Assembly (NCBI RefSeq): GCF_030297155.1
Contig: NZ_AP028067.1
Location: 124,001 to 188,000 of the forward strand
Direction: 5' to 3'
DNA: 64,000 bases
From: Vibrio sp. FE10
GTDB lineage: Bacteria > Pseudomonadota > Gammaproteobacteria > Enterobacterales > Vibrionaceae
The position numbers were made by a program, and so were the translations under genes. The notes below the pieces were generated by a model. The model ran no database searches and was not told the DNA's origin. It saw only the letters and a list, made by a program, of their open reading frames with translations. Below are positions 47,679 to 57,630 of this stretch, piece by piece (within the stretch, counting starts at the first letter, position 1; the number at the start of each line of letters is the position of its first letter).

Positions 47679-48242
47679 ATGATAATTTTACATGAAGCTG
47701 ACTTTTTGACAGAAGGTTATACAAGGAAGTGCTATATTAATCCTGATGATAAAAGTCAAATACTAAAGATAATAAAGCCTGAGTGCGGTAAGCAGTTAGA
47801 CATTAATGATATTGAAAAATTTTATCTATCTAAAGTAAAGCATCACGGGATAATTGCTGAATGTTACCAAGAAGTTGAGACAAACCTTGGGATAGCGATG
47901 GCTTTTGAACATGTTGTTGACTTCAACTTTGAAACTTCTAAATCAATAAGCTATTACCTTCGTGAGGGACTTATTTCTAAGTCAAAAGGGAAGACTTTGG
48001 TTGCCAATTTGTTCGACTCTGCAATTAATTTAGGTATATATGTTAGAGATACTAATTTAGACAATATTTTGATGATAAAAAATGAAAAAGGTGAATTTTC
48101 TACCATATTTATTGATGGTTACGGCGGTATTACTTTCGATTATAAACTCTATCGAAATATATATTTTAAATTCCTATCGAAAGCTAGGACGAAAAAAACA
48201 AAAAAAAGAGCTTTAGAGAGAGTTGATAATAATGTTTTTTAG
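47679..48242 (+). CDS. YrbL-like protein kinase-fold protein
   Basis: This 187-residue protein resembles the PhoP-regulated YrbL family, small kinase-like proteins of unknown substrate. Visible features are ADFLTEGYTRKCYINPDDKS with a following LKIIKP (Lys), the catalytic-loop-like VRDTNLDNILMIKNE near 121-135, and FIDGYGG in place of DFG. It lies next to kdkA, so an LPS sugar kinase role is possible but unproved. The gene is AT-rich and has only a weak ribosome site (GTGATGA). A large hairpin follows. Confidence 0.8.
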   Translation: MIILHEADFLTEGYTRKCYINPDDKSQILKIIKPECGKQLDINDIEKFYLSKVKHHGIIAECYQEVETNLGIAMAFEHVVDFNFETSKSISYYLREGLISKSKGKTLVANLFDSAINLGIYVRDTNLDNILMIKNEKGEFSTIFIDGYGGITFDYKLYRNIYFKFLSKARTKKTKKRALERVDNNVF

Positions 48243-48270
48243 AATAATGTTATTTAATGGTGTGTGTTTT

Positions 48271-48315
48271 GAGGATTTAATTGAGGTGTATGAAGCCCAC
48301 CTCAATCAAATCCTT
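48271..48315. terminator. Large hairpin between the YrbL-like gene and the GT32 gene
   Basis: An 18-bp stem with one mismatch, GAGGATTTAATTGAGGTG / CACCTCAATCAAATCCTT, lies exactly between the two convergent genes. Its 3' T-run is short, so it may act mainly to block read-through or as a 3' end stabiliser. Confidence 0.75.
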
Positions 48316-48326
48316 ATATGGCATTT

Positions 48327-49346
48327 TTATTTGGTTAATAAATTCATGTGATTCACTCTTTCCTTAAAAATATCACTATTTTGATAATCACCTTTGTAAG
48401 TTTGTTTAGATACATAGGATAATTCGAACTTTTCTAGTTCATCATTATTTACCACATGATTATTGCTTGTTGAGTTAAATCTAGCCCATGCGTCAATCGT
48501 CTCCGATTGTTTAAAGGCTTCATTAAAGAAATAACCAACAGAAAAGTATGGCATAAAGCCAACTTTTTCAGCTTTAAAGACAACATCTGCGTAAAACCTT
48601 TCGTTGTCTCGGTCACTTAGACCTAACGATTTTATGCGGTTCGATAGCATTAAACTGTTTACACGAGGTTTAAACAAGTGAGACAGAAACAATTCTAAAG
48701 TTTTTTTTATGATGGGTGAGCTTGGGGGAGAGGCAAGGAACCAAGCCTCAATTGGTCTGGTTTTATTGCTATTATGTCTAAATGCAAAAAACTGAGCTTT
48801 TTCTATTTCATAATCCAGCCATGAAGATAAAGGCTTTAGGCAAAAGGTTGTCGTATCAGCCCAAACCCCCCCCTGAGTGGCGAGTAGGTATAATCGAAGA
48901 ATATCGGCTTTCATTGCAAAGCCTAGATTAACAGTAGCAATCTTAAATATAGCGTTGAAATCAAAACCTAAAACATCATTTAAATTATTATCATTTAGTA
49001 GTGTAACATTATAATCAGGGTTGAGTTTTATCCATGACTCTACGCTGACTCTAACAACTTCAGGAGCTTCTTCTAACGGAGAGTTCCAATATAACCAAAT
49101 TTTTTTAGGTGTATTATTAAATTTATTATTAGTGGGTTTATTTGTCGCAGAGTATAATTTTTCCAACCCATCTTCAGCTATGTTTATTGAGTTTTTAATG
49201 TCTGGATTGTTAACATTATAAGATTTTTTTATATTAATGTTATGAAGTTGATTGTATTTTCTACTTAAGTAGGGTATGTGTTTACGTAGGAAATAAAAAC
49301 CTTTCTCAAATGTTCTTGATTTAATTAGTTTATCTATTGTTATCAT
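48327..49346 (-). CDS. Capsular polysaccharide synthesis / GT32-like glycosyltransferase
   Basis: This is a GT32 (OCH1/capsular synthesis) type transferase of 339 residues. It has KKIWLYWNSPLEEAPEVVRV near 81-100, NPDYNVTLLNDNN, FAMKADILRLYLLATQGGVWADTTTFCL with the catalytic-type D-x-R and D-T-T near 145-172, and a variable C-terminal half. It is the last gene of the lpxM-waaF-waaL-GT4-waaA operon and overlaps waaA by 4 bp. GT32 enzymes often use UDP-Gal, UDP-GlcNAc or GDP-Man; the donor is unknown here. The gene is strongly AT-rich. Confidence 0.82.
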   Translation of the reverse strand: MITIDKLIKSRTFEKGFYFLRKHIPYLSRKYNQLHNINIKKSYNVNNPDIKNSINIAEDGLEKLYSATNKPTNNKFNNTPKKIWLYWNSPLEEAPEVVRVSVESWIKLNPDYNVTLLNDNNLNDVLGFDFNAIFKIATVNLGFAMKADILRLYLLATQGGVWADTTTFCLKPLSSWLDYEIEKAQFFAFRHNSNKTRPIEAWFLASPPSSPIIKKTLELFLSHLFKPRVNSLMLSNRIKSLGLSDRDNERFYADVVFKAEKVGFMPYFSVGYFFNEAFKQSETIDAWARFNSTSNNHVVNNDELEKFELSYVSKQTYKGDYQNSDIFKERVNHMNLLTK

Positions 49347-50602
49347 AATATTATATTATCTAATGTTCGTTGAATGGCACCTTGCTGAGTCTTAATGAAA
49401 CAAGTTGCATTGCCTGAAATTTTATTTGCATAATCCGAGTCGGACAATAAATTTATTACATGATTTTTTAATTCTTTTTCTGTTGTGATAATGCAAGCAC
49501 CTCGATCTCTTAGGGTATTTACGATATCTGAAAAGTTAAAATAGCTTGGACCTGTAATTATTGGTTTTCGAAGCGACGCAGGCTCTAGTATATTATGTCC
49601 ACCAACTTTATCACCTAAAAGGCTCCCACCCATAAAACAAACGTCAGCACATCCGATAAGAGGCAGCATTTCACCCATTGTATCGGCAAGATAGACTTGA
49701 GTTTGCTGGGTAACCATATCACCTTCAGTGCGACGTGCCGTAATTAGATTTAGCTTTTTGCATAAAGTGGACACATCATCGAATCGTTCAGGGTGACGGG
49801 GAACTAGTATAAGCAATGCACCTTTTAGGTGTTTACAAATAAGTTTATGTGCAGTTAATATTTTTTCATCTTCCCCTTTATGTGTACTTGCGGCTACCCA
49901 TATTGGTCTGCTTATACCAAGTTGATTCCGAAGTTGATTCGCCTGTTCAATGATTTCTTTGGTGATATTAATGTCATATTTAATTGAACCTACAACTGTC
50001 AGCTTATGTTCAGGAATACCTAATTGTAAGAACCTATCTTTATCTGAATTTTGTTGGCAGATAATCAGAGATAGGTTGCTGCTTAGCTGTTTGAAAAAAG
50101 AAGAGAATAAAGAGTAATTTTTATGAGATTTTTCAGATAACCTTGCATTTATCACTGTAATAGGAATAGATGCTTTGTGGACCGTGTGTAAAGTGTTTGG
50201 CCAGAGCTCAGTTTCCATTATCAACAACTGACATGGCCTCACTCTCTTTAAGAAATTTTTTATACACCAACCAAAATCTATAGGCATATAACGATGTGTG
50301 ACAAGGGTACCTAGTTTTTTTGCTTGTTCCGCCCCAGTAGATGTTGTTGTTGTCAATACTATTGGGAGGTTAGGCTCTTGCTCTTTTAGCTTGCGAATAA
50401 AAGGTATAGCAGCGATAGTTTCTCCGACAGAAACTGTATGTATCCATAACGGCTGTTGCTTGTAATCTAGATACTCACCAAAGCCAAAATGTTCTATCCA
50501 ACGTTTTCCAAACTTTGGCTTGTTCGGTCGTTTTCTATAGAGACCAAAAAGTAGAATAGGGCTTAGTATTGTAAGAAGAAAACAATAGAGCGTCCTTATC
50601 AT
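49343..50602 (-). CDS. waaA: Kdo transferase WaaA (KdtA)
   Basis: WaaA transfers Kdo from CMP-Kdo to lipid IVA on the inner membrane; the Vibrio and Haemophilus enzymes add one residue. The 419-residue GT30 protein has an N-terminal membrane segment, the HTVSVGET and MPIDFGW blocks near 55-62 and 110-116, the METELWPNTL motif near 129-138, and VAASTHKGEDE near 235-245. It overlaps the GT4 gene upstream and the GT32 gene downstream by 4 bp each. Confidence 0.95.
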   Translation of the reverse strand: MIRTLYCFLLTILSPILLFGLYRKRPNKPKFGKRWIEHFGFGEYLDYKQQPLWIHTVSVGETIAAIPFIRKLKEQEPNLPIVLTTTTSTGAEQAKKLGTLVTHRYMPIDFGWCIKNFLKRVRPCQLLIMETELWPNTLHTVHKASIPITVINARLSEKSHKNYSLFSSFFKQLSSNLSLIICQQNSDKDRFLQLGIPEHKLTVVGSIKYDINITKEIIEQANQLRNQLGISRPIWVAASTHKGEDEKILTAHKLICKHLKGALLILVPRHPERFDDVSTLCKKLNLITARRTEGDMVTQQTQVYLADTMGEMLPLIGCADVCFMGGSLLGDKVGGHNILEPASLRKPIITGPSYFNFSDIVNTLRDRGACIITTEKELKNHVINLLSDSDYANKISGNATCFIKTQQGAIQRTLDNIIL

Positions 50603-51774
50603 TGTAAATCTCGTTCTGTAAAGTGAGTAAGAAACTCTTTCGCTACGTTCTCATCATTAAAATTATATAAGGTCTCGTTAACAAAGCGATCGAAGTCTTT
50701 TGTCCACGGATGTTCTATTGCGGACTTTATGGTTTGGGCTAGTTCTTTTGGAGATTCTTTTGTTAGAAAACGCTCAAGTTTCCCCTGCATTATTTGCTTA
50801 ACTCCCCCTCTACTTTCAGTACAGACAACCATCGTACCACAGGCAAGTGCTTCAATTAAAACCATGCCTAATCCTTCAAATTTGGAGCTAAGTACAAATA
50901 AGTCTGCTTGCTCATACCAAGGAAAGGGGTTTGTTTGTAAACCTTTGAAGTGCACCATCTCTTTTAGACCTAGTCGCTTGACTAACTCTTCCAAAGCACT
51001 ACGCTCTTCACCTTCCCCTACGATGACTAGGTCCTGAGTTACCCCTAGATTCGTTCGAGAGTAAAGATAAGCTTTTATTAGAAGGGGAAAGTTTTTCTGT
51101 GGGACTAAACGTCCCAAACCAAGTATATAAGGTTTGGGGTGTAGAGGTTTACTTATAGACTTCTTATTAATTAGATTAAGATTGTTAGGGTTATTTATCA
51201 TTACGGCTTTTTTGGGAACTATATGATATTTATCACAGAGCTGTCGAAAGCTATCTAATGCACCATCGGAAACACAACTAACATTACGTTGAGAAAATAA
51301 GTTATTGAATGCCCATTTAGATAAGCTTTTATACCTATTAAATTGTTGAACATTTTCACAAACAAAAACAAATCTAGAATCTTGTAAAGGCCAAATATGT
51401 TCAAATGTCCCTTGTCCTCTAAATATTACCAAGTCAAAATTACCTTGTTTTTTTTCAAGTTTTTTTAATTTATATCTAAATGCAATAGCTTCTGCGTAAG
51501 CAAAAACGATGGAGAAGCTCTTTCGGAAGATAATGTTAGATAATTTTGATAAAAATAACCAAAAAAAACCCACTCCGGATGATAATACCATCTTCTTTAG
51601 ATTGAATAGATGTATGGGTATTGTCTTATCGTCTGGTTTGAGCGTTACTTTTTTATCTCTTAAATAAATTAAATGTGTTTCATGCCCGGAACTTTGATAA
51701 GCCTCGGAAAGGTTTACGGCGACTCTTTCCATTCCACCCATCTTTAAGGTATTTACTACTATAGCGACTTTCAT
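50599..51774 (-). CDS. Glycosyltransferase family 4 (LPS core)
   Basis: This is a GT-B fold, 391-residue glycosyltransferase with N-terminal VNTLKMGGMERVAVNLSEA, a Rossmann segment ILGLGRLVPQKNFPLLIKAY near 218-237, and the EX7E region FVLSSKFEGLGMVLIEALACG near 294-314. It follows waaL by one base and overlaps waaA by 4 bp. A role in outer-core assembly is inferred from position. AT-rich and variable in related strains. Confidence 0.85.
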   Translation of the reverse strand: MKVAIVVNTLKMGGMERVAVNLSEAYQSSGHETHLIYLRDKKVTLKPDDKTIPIHLFNLKKMVLSSGVGFFWLFLSKLSNIIFRKSFSIVFAYAEAIAFRYKLKKLEKKQGNFDLVIFRGQGTFEHIWPLQDSRFVFVCENVQQFNRYKSLSKWAFNNLFSQRNVSCVSDGALDSFRQLCDKYHIVPKKAVMINNPNNLNLINKKSISKPLHPKPYILGLGRLVPQKNFPLLIKAYLYSRTNLGVTQDLVIVGEGEERSALEELVKRLGLKEMVHFKGLQTNPFPWYEQADLFVLSSKFEGLGMVLIEALACGTMVVCTESRGGVKQIMQGKLERFLTKESPKELAQTIKSAIEHPWTKDFDRFVNETLYNFNDENVAKEFLTHFTERDLQ

Positions 51775-51775
51775 T

Positions 51776-53095
51776 TTATAACTCCTTTTTGTTTTTTAAA
51801 GAGGAAGTTAAATAAAAAGTATACAAACCTGCAAAAATAATATTATGGGTAAAGACACCATAGGTTCTACCGTTAAATGTCTCAAAAAAATTAATGCAAC
51901 TCCAGAATGCAATGAAAACCAAAGAAAATAGTGTAAAAGGTTTAATGTTGCTGTCTGATTGCTGCCTGATTAATAAAGATTTCGCTAACCAATAGTACAT
52001 GGCATAAATAATTAAAAGCCCTAAAATACCATAAGATACGAGTACTTCAATGTGATAGTTGTGTAAGTGTCCAAAGCCTTTAAGTCGACCTTGAAATTTT
52101 TCTGATTGTTGAATCACAAGGCCGATAGTCTCAGGGCCTGTCCCTAAAATAGGTCTCTCCTTTATCCATTGGCTAGCTTCCAACCATGAATTGAGTCGAA
52201 TTCCGATACTAGACATTGGTATATGATTTACATCACCTGAGATTATTGAATTCCATGTTTTGTGCTCTTTTAATACTCTATTTTTAATGAAGTCAAGTTG
52301 CCACAAGGAAATGAGGCTAATAGCCAAAACTAGATATACGAGTATTACACCTTTTGCTTTGGTTGCTTTGGTTGCTTTGTAGATAATGGTGTGGAAAATA
52401 GGCAGCATTAATATACTTATCATTAGTGCTACCCACGCTTGTCGGGATTGAGAAGTAATAATTACAAATGCAGAGAAAACGATTGCCCCAAGTATAGTGG
52501 AAACTAGTAAGAATTGGATGATGACATTTATGTTTGACTTTTCTATTCTAATTTGATTAAGAATAAATACTAAAATAAGAAAGCAAATGCTCGCAAACAT
52601 TGATGTAAATTGGGAATTTTTAATAGAAAAATCGACTCTGTGTCCAGATAATGCTTTGGTTATTTCATTTGTGAAATCTGAATGGACAACACACCCAACA
52701 ATAAAACCTATTATAAAAAACGACCATAATATATATATGCGACTTTTTTTACCTTTGAGCCAATAAGCGAGGAAAATAAACGTAAATAGTTTTGCCAATC
52801 GATCGATTTTTGGTGCCTGATTTGCAAATTCTGGAAAATATATTATAGAATTTATCCAGCTAAAGATTTGAACCGAAATTGCAAGAACTAATAAAATAAC
52901 CATAGGGTCTTTTGAAAATTCTTTACGATAGATGAAAATAATAGGTATAGATAATACTATCAGTATATTCCTTGATATTTCACCAACGTGTTCAAAAGGT
53001 ACTACGGTTAAAGAATATAGATATACAAAAAATAAGCATATTTTCTCAAAGTTTTTACTAGAAAAAATATTATTGGCATAGGTCATTGAGGTCAT
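51776..53095 (-). CDS. waaL: O-antigen ligase family protein WaaL
   Basis: WaaL joins undecaprenyl-linked O-polysaccharide to lipid A-core on the periplasmic side. The 439-residue protein has about 11-12 hydrophobic segments and a large periplasmic loop near residues 255-330 containing GIRLNSWLEAS and GFGHLHNYHIEVLVSYG, with the conserved His that is essential in characterised ligases. The ATG overlaps the waaF stop (ATGA). Sequence divergence between WaaL proteins is high; topology, loop and cluster context support the call. Confidence 0.88.
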   Translation of the reverse strand: MTSMTYANNIFSSKNFEKICLFFVYLYSLTVVPFEHVGEISRNILIVLSIPIIFIYRKEFSKDPMVILLVLAISVQIFSWINSIIYFPEFANQAPKIDRLAKLFTFIFLAYWLKGKKSRIYILWSFFIIGFIVGCVVHSDFTNEITKALSGHRVDFSIKNSQFTSMFASICFLILVFILNQIRIEKSNINVIIQFLLVSTILGAIVFSAFVIITSQSRQAWVALMISILMLPIFHTIIYKATKATKAKGVILVYLVLAISLISLWQLDFIKNRVLKEHKTWNSIISGDVNHIPMSSIGIRLNSWLEASQWIKERPILGTGPETIGLVIQQSEKFQGRLKGFGHLHNYHIEVLVSYGILGLLIIYAMYYWLAKSLLIRQQSDSNIKPFTLFSLVFIAFWSCINFFETFNGRTYGVFTHNIIFAGLYTFYLTSSLKNKKEL

Positions 53096-54120
53096 TGTAT
53101 TTTATCGATAACTAGATTTGAACTTAGGTTCTTGAGGCACTTTAAATGCTTCAATGGACATTCTCGTTTAAAGCAAGGTCTACATTCTATATCAATGTTG
53201 ATGATATCAACGCTATTTGCCAGCGGAGGTGTGTAGTTTGGAGATGTTGAACCATAGATTCCAATAACGTGGCAACCAACAGAAGCTGCCACGTGCATCA
53301 ACCCTGAGTCATTACTGACTACTACTTCACAGTTAGCTAGTAGATCTACCGCTTCAATTAATGTTGTTTCTCCGGCCAATACCTGTACGTGCTGCTGTAG
53401 TTCTGGTGCAATTAAAGACTTAATTTCGTTGCACGTTGAGGCATCTTTTTGTGAACCAAATAGCCAAACTTGTTTGCCTAACTTACATGCGTGTTGAGCA
53501 ACTTCTGCATACTTTTTAGTTGGCCACTTCTTTGCTGGCCCGAACTCTGCACCGGGACAAAGCCCTATAGTATCTTGTCGAGTGTTCAAAGAAAATTTAG
53601 TGAAAGTCTCTAATTGTTGTGTTCTATCAATCATTAACTTTGGTTTGGGTAATGAACTTAATCCTCCTAAATTATGAGGATTGTCCATTCTACTTTTAGG
53701 GTAAGCAATTGCAACATAGCGCTCTACCATATATTGAAAATCTTTCATATTGGTTCGGATGTCATTTAACAATCCGTAACGGAACTCACCTTTCCAACCA
53801 GTACGTATAGGGATGTTTGCGAACCACGGTATCAGAGCTGATTTTGCTGATTTAGGGAGAACATAGGCTTGATCATATTGCTTTTGACGAAGTGATTTTC
53901 CCATTTGACGTCGCGAGGCAATGTCTAACTCTCCATGGCCAATTGGCATTTCGATTGCTTTGTTTACTTCGGGCATACGCTCTAGTATTTGCTTACACCA
54001 CCCTGGCGCGATTACATCAATTTGACACCCGGGGTGCAGCTGTTTTAATACAATATATAACGATTGTGACATTACCATATCACCGACCCAAGACGGACCT
54101 ATAATTAATATCTTCTTCAT
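53092..54120 (-). CDS. waaF: Heptosyltransferase II WaaF (GT9)
   Basis: WaaF adds the second heptose to the LPS inner core. The 342-residue protein begins KKILIIGPSWVGDMVMSQSL, includes RTGWKGEFRYGLLND and GLCPGAEFGPAKKWP near 190-204, and has VVSNDSGLMHVAASVGCHVIGIYG near 256-279. A Cys-rich C-terminal segment (CRPCFKRECPLKHLKC) is typical of this family. It overlaps lpxM upstream and waaL downstream by 4 bp, so the genes are likely translationally coupled. Confidence 0.95.
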   Translation of the reverse strand: MKKILIIGPSWVGDMVMSQSLYIVLKQLHPGCQIDVIAPGWCKQILERMPEVNKAIEMPIGHGELDIASRRQMGKSLRQKQYDQAYVLPKSAKSALIPWFANIPIRTGWKGEFRYGLLNDIRTNMKDFQYMVERYVAIAYPKSRMDNPHNLGGLSSLPKPKLMIDRTQQLETFTKFSLNTRQDTIGLCPGAEFGPAKKWPTKKYAEVAQHACKLGKQVWLFGSQKDASTCNEIKSLIAPELQQHVQVLAGETTLIEAVDLLANCEVVVSNDSGLMHVAASVGCHVIGIYGSTSPNYTPPLANSVDIINIDIECRPCFKRECPLKHLKCLKNLSSNLVIDKIQ

Positions 54121-55106
54121 TTCTTAATTTGCCAATCAGTGTTGTAGCGAGGTTTAAACAAGTTATAGAAGTTCGTTCCATCTTGCTGTGTATAGAGAAG
54201 TTGCAGAATCCACATATATTGCTCAGGCTTAGGTTCTACAAATGTCTCAATAGCTTGGTTCATCGCTCGAGCATCTGCTTGTTCTTCGCTTTGCAGTTCA
54301 AGGGCTGGTAAAATTTCTAATGAATACTTTCCTATTTCAGGGTCGATGGATGCAAAAAGCGGAACCATCTTAGCTCTAGATAACTTAGCCAATTTACTTA
54401 GCCCTGGTAGGGTAGCTTTCGTTGTATCAAAAAAGCTAACGAACTCACTAAGCTCAGCTCCATGGTCTTGATCTGGAAGGTAATACCCCAAATAGCCATC
54501 TTTTATTGATTTGATAAATGGCTTTATTCCACCAGAGCGTTCATACACACGACCGCCATATTGAACTCTTTGACGATGCATAAGCCAATCAGACACCGGG
54601 TTCTTTTGCTTCTTTGCCATTGCAGAGACAGGGAGGCCCATCGACGCAAGCATTACTGCTGGAATATCAATAGCCCATGAGTGTGGGACTAATAATATGA
54701 CATTTTCACCGTTATCAGTGTGCTTGGTTAGGTTTTCTTTCCCAACGAATTCACACTGCTCCTGTAACCAAGATTTTGATTTTAAAGTCAGTAAGCTAAA
54801 GCGAAGTACAAAAACACTAGCTGTGTATAGCGTCTTATAAATTAATTGCTCACGCTCTTGAAAACTGAGGTTAGGAAAGCAAAGCTCAAAATTCACCCGG
54901 GCTCTATGAGCTGGGCCTTTTTTCGATTTAGATAGTTTTAAAGCAATAATGCGCGCTAACCATTGATGAAAGCGTAATGGAAGTAGGGCTACTGGGAGTG
55001 CCAATATAACGGCTAACCAAGTTCCCCATAGCTTAGGAGCGAGGAATGCCCATCGAAAGCTAGGGTTGTAAGCTTTTGGATCAAAGTCATCGCGTTGATT
55101 TGTCAT
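54117..55106 (-). CDS. lpxM: Late lipid A acyltransferase LpxM (MsbB)
   Basis: LpxM adds the second secondary acyl chain to lipid A. The 329-residue protein is close in type to E. coli LpxM: YNPSFRWAFLAPKLWGTWL at the start, catalytic HX4D motif HSWAID near 143-148, GGIKPFIKSIKDGYLGYYLPD, and PEQYMWILQLLYT near the end. Some Vibrio homologues of this family transfer 3-hydroxylaurate instead of myristate, so the acyl donor is uncertain. It heads the lpxM-waaF-waaL operon, a link between lipid A and core genes. Confidence 0.9.
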   Translation of the reverse strand: MTNQRDDFDPKAYNPSFRWAFLAPKLWGTWLAVILALPVALLPLRFHQWLARIIALKLSKSKKGPAHRARVNFELCFPNLSFQEREQLIYKTLYTASVFVLRFSLLTLKSKSWLQEQCEFVGKENLTKHTDNGENVILLVPHSWAIDIPAVMLASMGLPVSAMAKKQKNPVSDWLMHRQRVQYGGRVYERSGGIKPFIKSIKDGYLGYYLPDQDHGAELSEFVSFFDTTKATLPGLSKLAKLSRAKMVPLFASIDPEIGKYSLEILPALELQSEEQADARAMNQAIETFVEPKPEQYMWILQLLYTQQDGTNFYNLFKPRYNTDWQIKK

Positions 55107-55240
55107 TTAAAATCACTAACCTTAAAAGTTACTTAGCTTTTCTATACCACTTTACATTTATTGTATTCGAGCAAGATATAGAGTACTTGCTTGCAGCACT
55201 AATCTAATTTTTGTCTTGCCTGGTATTAGACGTCAGGAGA

Positions 55241-55275
55241 GCGGGGAGTGTTGTCCCCGCCCGCCCCCCCTCTAA
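55241..55275. other. G/C-rich hairpin and C-run downstream of hldD
   Basis: The stem GCGGGGA-GTGTTG-TCCCCGC (55241-55260) is followed by a CCCGCCCCCCC tract within the 182-bp gap between lpxM and hldD. On the minus strand it follows the hldD stop and could end hldD transcription, although it has no T-run. The homopolymer C-run is a possible slippage site. Confidence 0.5.
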
Positions 55276-55288
55276 GTTTAATGTGATG

Positions 55289-56230
55289 TTACTTATTTAC
55301 AATTTGCATGTATTGAGCAACGCCTTGCGCTACGGTTTTAAATACCACATCACAGCCTGCTGCTCGAAGTTTTGTAAGATCAGCTTGAGTAAACTCTTGG
55401 TAAGCGCCTTTTAAATGCTCAGGGAAAGGAATGGTTTCGATTTCACCTTTACCGTGGTGCTTAATTACCGCTTTGGCAACTTCGTTAAAAGACTCTGCGT
55501 TACCAGTACCTAGGTTGAAAATACCTGAGACACCATTTTCTAAGAACCATAGGTTTACTGCTGCAACATCGCCGACATACACAAAATCACGCTGGAATGT
55601 TTCGCTACCTGCGAACAGTTTCGGATTCTCACCGGCATTCATTTGATTGTTTAGGTGGAAAGCAACAGAGGCCATACTACCTTTGTGATCTTCACGTGGG
55701 CCGTAAACATTGAAGTAACGGAAACCAGTAATTTGAGGCAATGTCTCGTTATGCGCTACAGCGTCCGCGGTTAGGCGGCGAACATAGTTATCAAATTGTT
55801 GTTTAGAGTAACCGTAGACATTTAATGCGCCTTCGTACTCTTTCTCTTCGATGAAAGTCTCTGTCTCACCGTAAGTTGCAGCTGAAGAGGCATATAGGAA
55901 TGGAATTTCACGCTCAACACAATAATGCAGTAACTCTTTTGAGTACTCATAGTTGTTGAGCATCATGTATTTACCATCCCATTCGGTCGTTGCCGAACAA
56001 GCACCTTCATGGAAAATAGCTTCAATAGGGCCGAAATCATCGCCAGCCATAACTTGAGTTAGGAAGTCGTCGCGATCCATGTAGTCAGTGATGTCTAGGT
56101 CTACAAGGTTCTTGAACTTTTTACCGTTCTTGAGGTTGTCGACAACTAGAATATCGTTGCGGCCTGCGTCATTGAGTGCTTTCACAATATTGCTCCCGAT
56201 CATGCCAGCCCCACCAGTTACGATAATCAT
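55289..56230 (-). CDS. hldD: ADP-L-glycero-D-manno-heptose 6-epimerase
   Basis: HldD converts ADP-D-glycero- to ADP-L-glycero-D-manno-heptose, the donor for OpsX and WaaF. The 313-residue short-chain dehydrogenase has the NADP-binding [13 protein letters not shown] at residues 4-16, catalytic Ser/Tyr in YASSAATYG and YGYSKQQFD near 113-121 and 139-147. It stands 182 bp upstream of lpxM and diverges from ugd. Length and motifs match V. cholerae HldD. Confidence 0.96.
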   Translation of the reverse strand: MIIVTGGAGMIGSNIVKALNDAGRNDILVVDNLKNGKKFKNLVDLDITDYMDRDDFLTQVMAGDDFGPIEAIFHEGACSATTEWDGKYMMLNNYEYSKELLHYCVEREIPFLYASSAATYGETETFIEEKEYEGALNVYGYSKQQFDNYVRRLTADAVAHNETLPQITGFRYFNVYGPREDHKGSMASVAFHLNNQMNAGENPKLFAGSETFQRDFVYVGDVAAVNLWFLENGVSGIFNLGTGNAESFNEVAKAVIKHHGKGEIETIPFPEHLKGAYQEFTQADLTKLRAAGCDVVFKTVAQGVAQYMQIVNK

Positions 56231-56382
56231 ATTTTTCCTACTCTCTTGAATATAAAACTACCACGAGTATAGCAAGGAATGGATAAGGCGAGCTAGTGGA
56301 ATAATTCCCCAATCAGAGTATGATACTGCAAGCTAAGTTATAAATTATGTTGAGTTAATTACTCAAAACTATAGGTATTAGT

Positions 56383-57546
56383 ATGAAAATTGCAGTAGCT
56401 GGGACAGGATATGTCGGCTTATCAAATGCGATGTTATTAGCACAAAACCATGAAGTTGTAGCTATCGATATCATTGAAGAAAAAGTGACCATGCTCAATA
56501 ACAAACAATCACCGATTGTCGATAATGAGATTGAACATTTTCTATCACGCAAAGTACTGAACTTTAGAGCGACAACTGATAAGACTGCCTACAAAGATGT
56601 CGAATTTGTCATTATTGCAACCCCAACAGATTATGATCCCCAAAATAACTATTTTAATACGTCTTCTGTTGAGTCTGTTATTAAAGATGTTATGAGCATA
56701 AACCCTGATGCGGTAATGGTTATAAAATCAACGGTCCCTGTAGGTTACACTGCGCAGATTCAAGAAGAGCTAAACTGCAAAAACGTTATATTCTCACCAG
56801 AGTTTTTACGTGAAGGTAAGGCTCTGTACGATAACCTACACCCATCACGAATTATCGTAGGTGAGTGCTCTGAGCGAGCTAAGGTGTTTGCGAATCTGCT
56901 GGTTGAAGGCGCAGAAAAAGAGAACATCGATGTTTTGTTTACTAACTCGACGGAAGCGGAAGCAGTAAAGCTATTCTCAAATACTTATCTAGCGATGCGT
57001 GTGTCTTATTTCAATGAGCTCGATTCTTACGCGGAAGCGCATGGTTTGGATTCTCGTCAGATCATCGAAGGCGTTGGTTTAGACCCTCGTATTGGTAATC
57101 ACTACAATAATCCTTCGTTTGGCTACGGTGGTTACTGCTTACCTAAAGACACCAAGCAGCTATTAGCTAACTATCAAGATGTACCTAACAACATTGTGGG
57201 CGCTATCGTTGACGCTAACCGCACTCGCAAGGACTTCATTGCCGATTCTATTATTAAGCGCTCGCCTAAAATTGTCGGTATTTATCGTTTGATCATGAAG
57301 GCCGGCTCGGACAACTTCCGTGCATCGTCGATTCAAGGGATTATGAAGCGCTTGAAAGCTAAAGGTATTGAAGTGGTGGTGTTCGAACCTGTGTTAGAAG
57401 AAGAGCATTTCTTTAACTCGAAGGTTTATTCTGACCTAGAAGAGTTCAAGGCTGTATCGGATGTGATTGTTTCTAACAGAATGGTCGATGAAATATCAGA
57501 CGTTGCAGATAAGGTGTACACACGAGACCTGTTTGGCAGTGATTGA
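56383..57546 (+). CDS. ugd: UDP-glucose 6-dehydrogenase
   Basis: Ugd makes UDP-glucuronate from UDP-glucose with two NAD+, supplying uronic acid or derived sugars for O-antigen and capsule. The 387-residue protein starts [20 protein letters not shown], has [21 protein letters not shown] near 144-164 and the catalytic Cys in [18 protein letters not shown] near 244-261. The C-terminal domain is complete. It is divergent from hldD and followed by a TetR regulator 141 bp on. Confidence 0.95.
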   Translation: MKIAVAGTGYVGLSNAMLLAQNHEVVAIDIIEEKVTMLNNKQSPIVDNEIEHFLSRKVLNFRATTDKTAYKDVEFVIIATPTDYDPQNNYFNTSSVESVIKDVMSINPDAVMVIKSTVPVGYTAQIQEELNCKNVIFSPEFLREGKALYDNLHPSRIIVGECSERAKVFANLLVEGAEKENIDVLFTNSTEAEAVKLFSNTYLAMRVSYFNELDSYAEAHGLDSRQIIEGVGLDPRIGNHYNNPSFGYGGYCLPKDTKQLLANYQDVPNNIVGAIVDANRTRKDFIADSIIKRSPKIVGIYRLIMKAGSDNFRASSIQGIMKRLKAKGIEVVVFEPVLEEEHFFNSKVYSDLEEFKAVSDVIVSNRMVDEISDVADKVYTRDLFGSD

Positions 57547-57630
57547 TTGTAGTAGCTGTTGGTTATAGCTGTGATTAATTAAAGATGAATTTTAGCTAAT
57601 GCTAATTAGACCAGATGTTAACAGCTCGAT

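Noticed and set aside
42490..55200. A mobile island or prophage
   Set aside because: The region is AT-rich and variable but has no integrase, transposase, tRNA target or phage genes; it is the normal LPS core locus.
55107..55288. A JUMPstart element before the core operon
   Set aside because: No GGCGGTAGC or its complement is present in the gap before lpxM; only the copy at 63739 was found.
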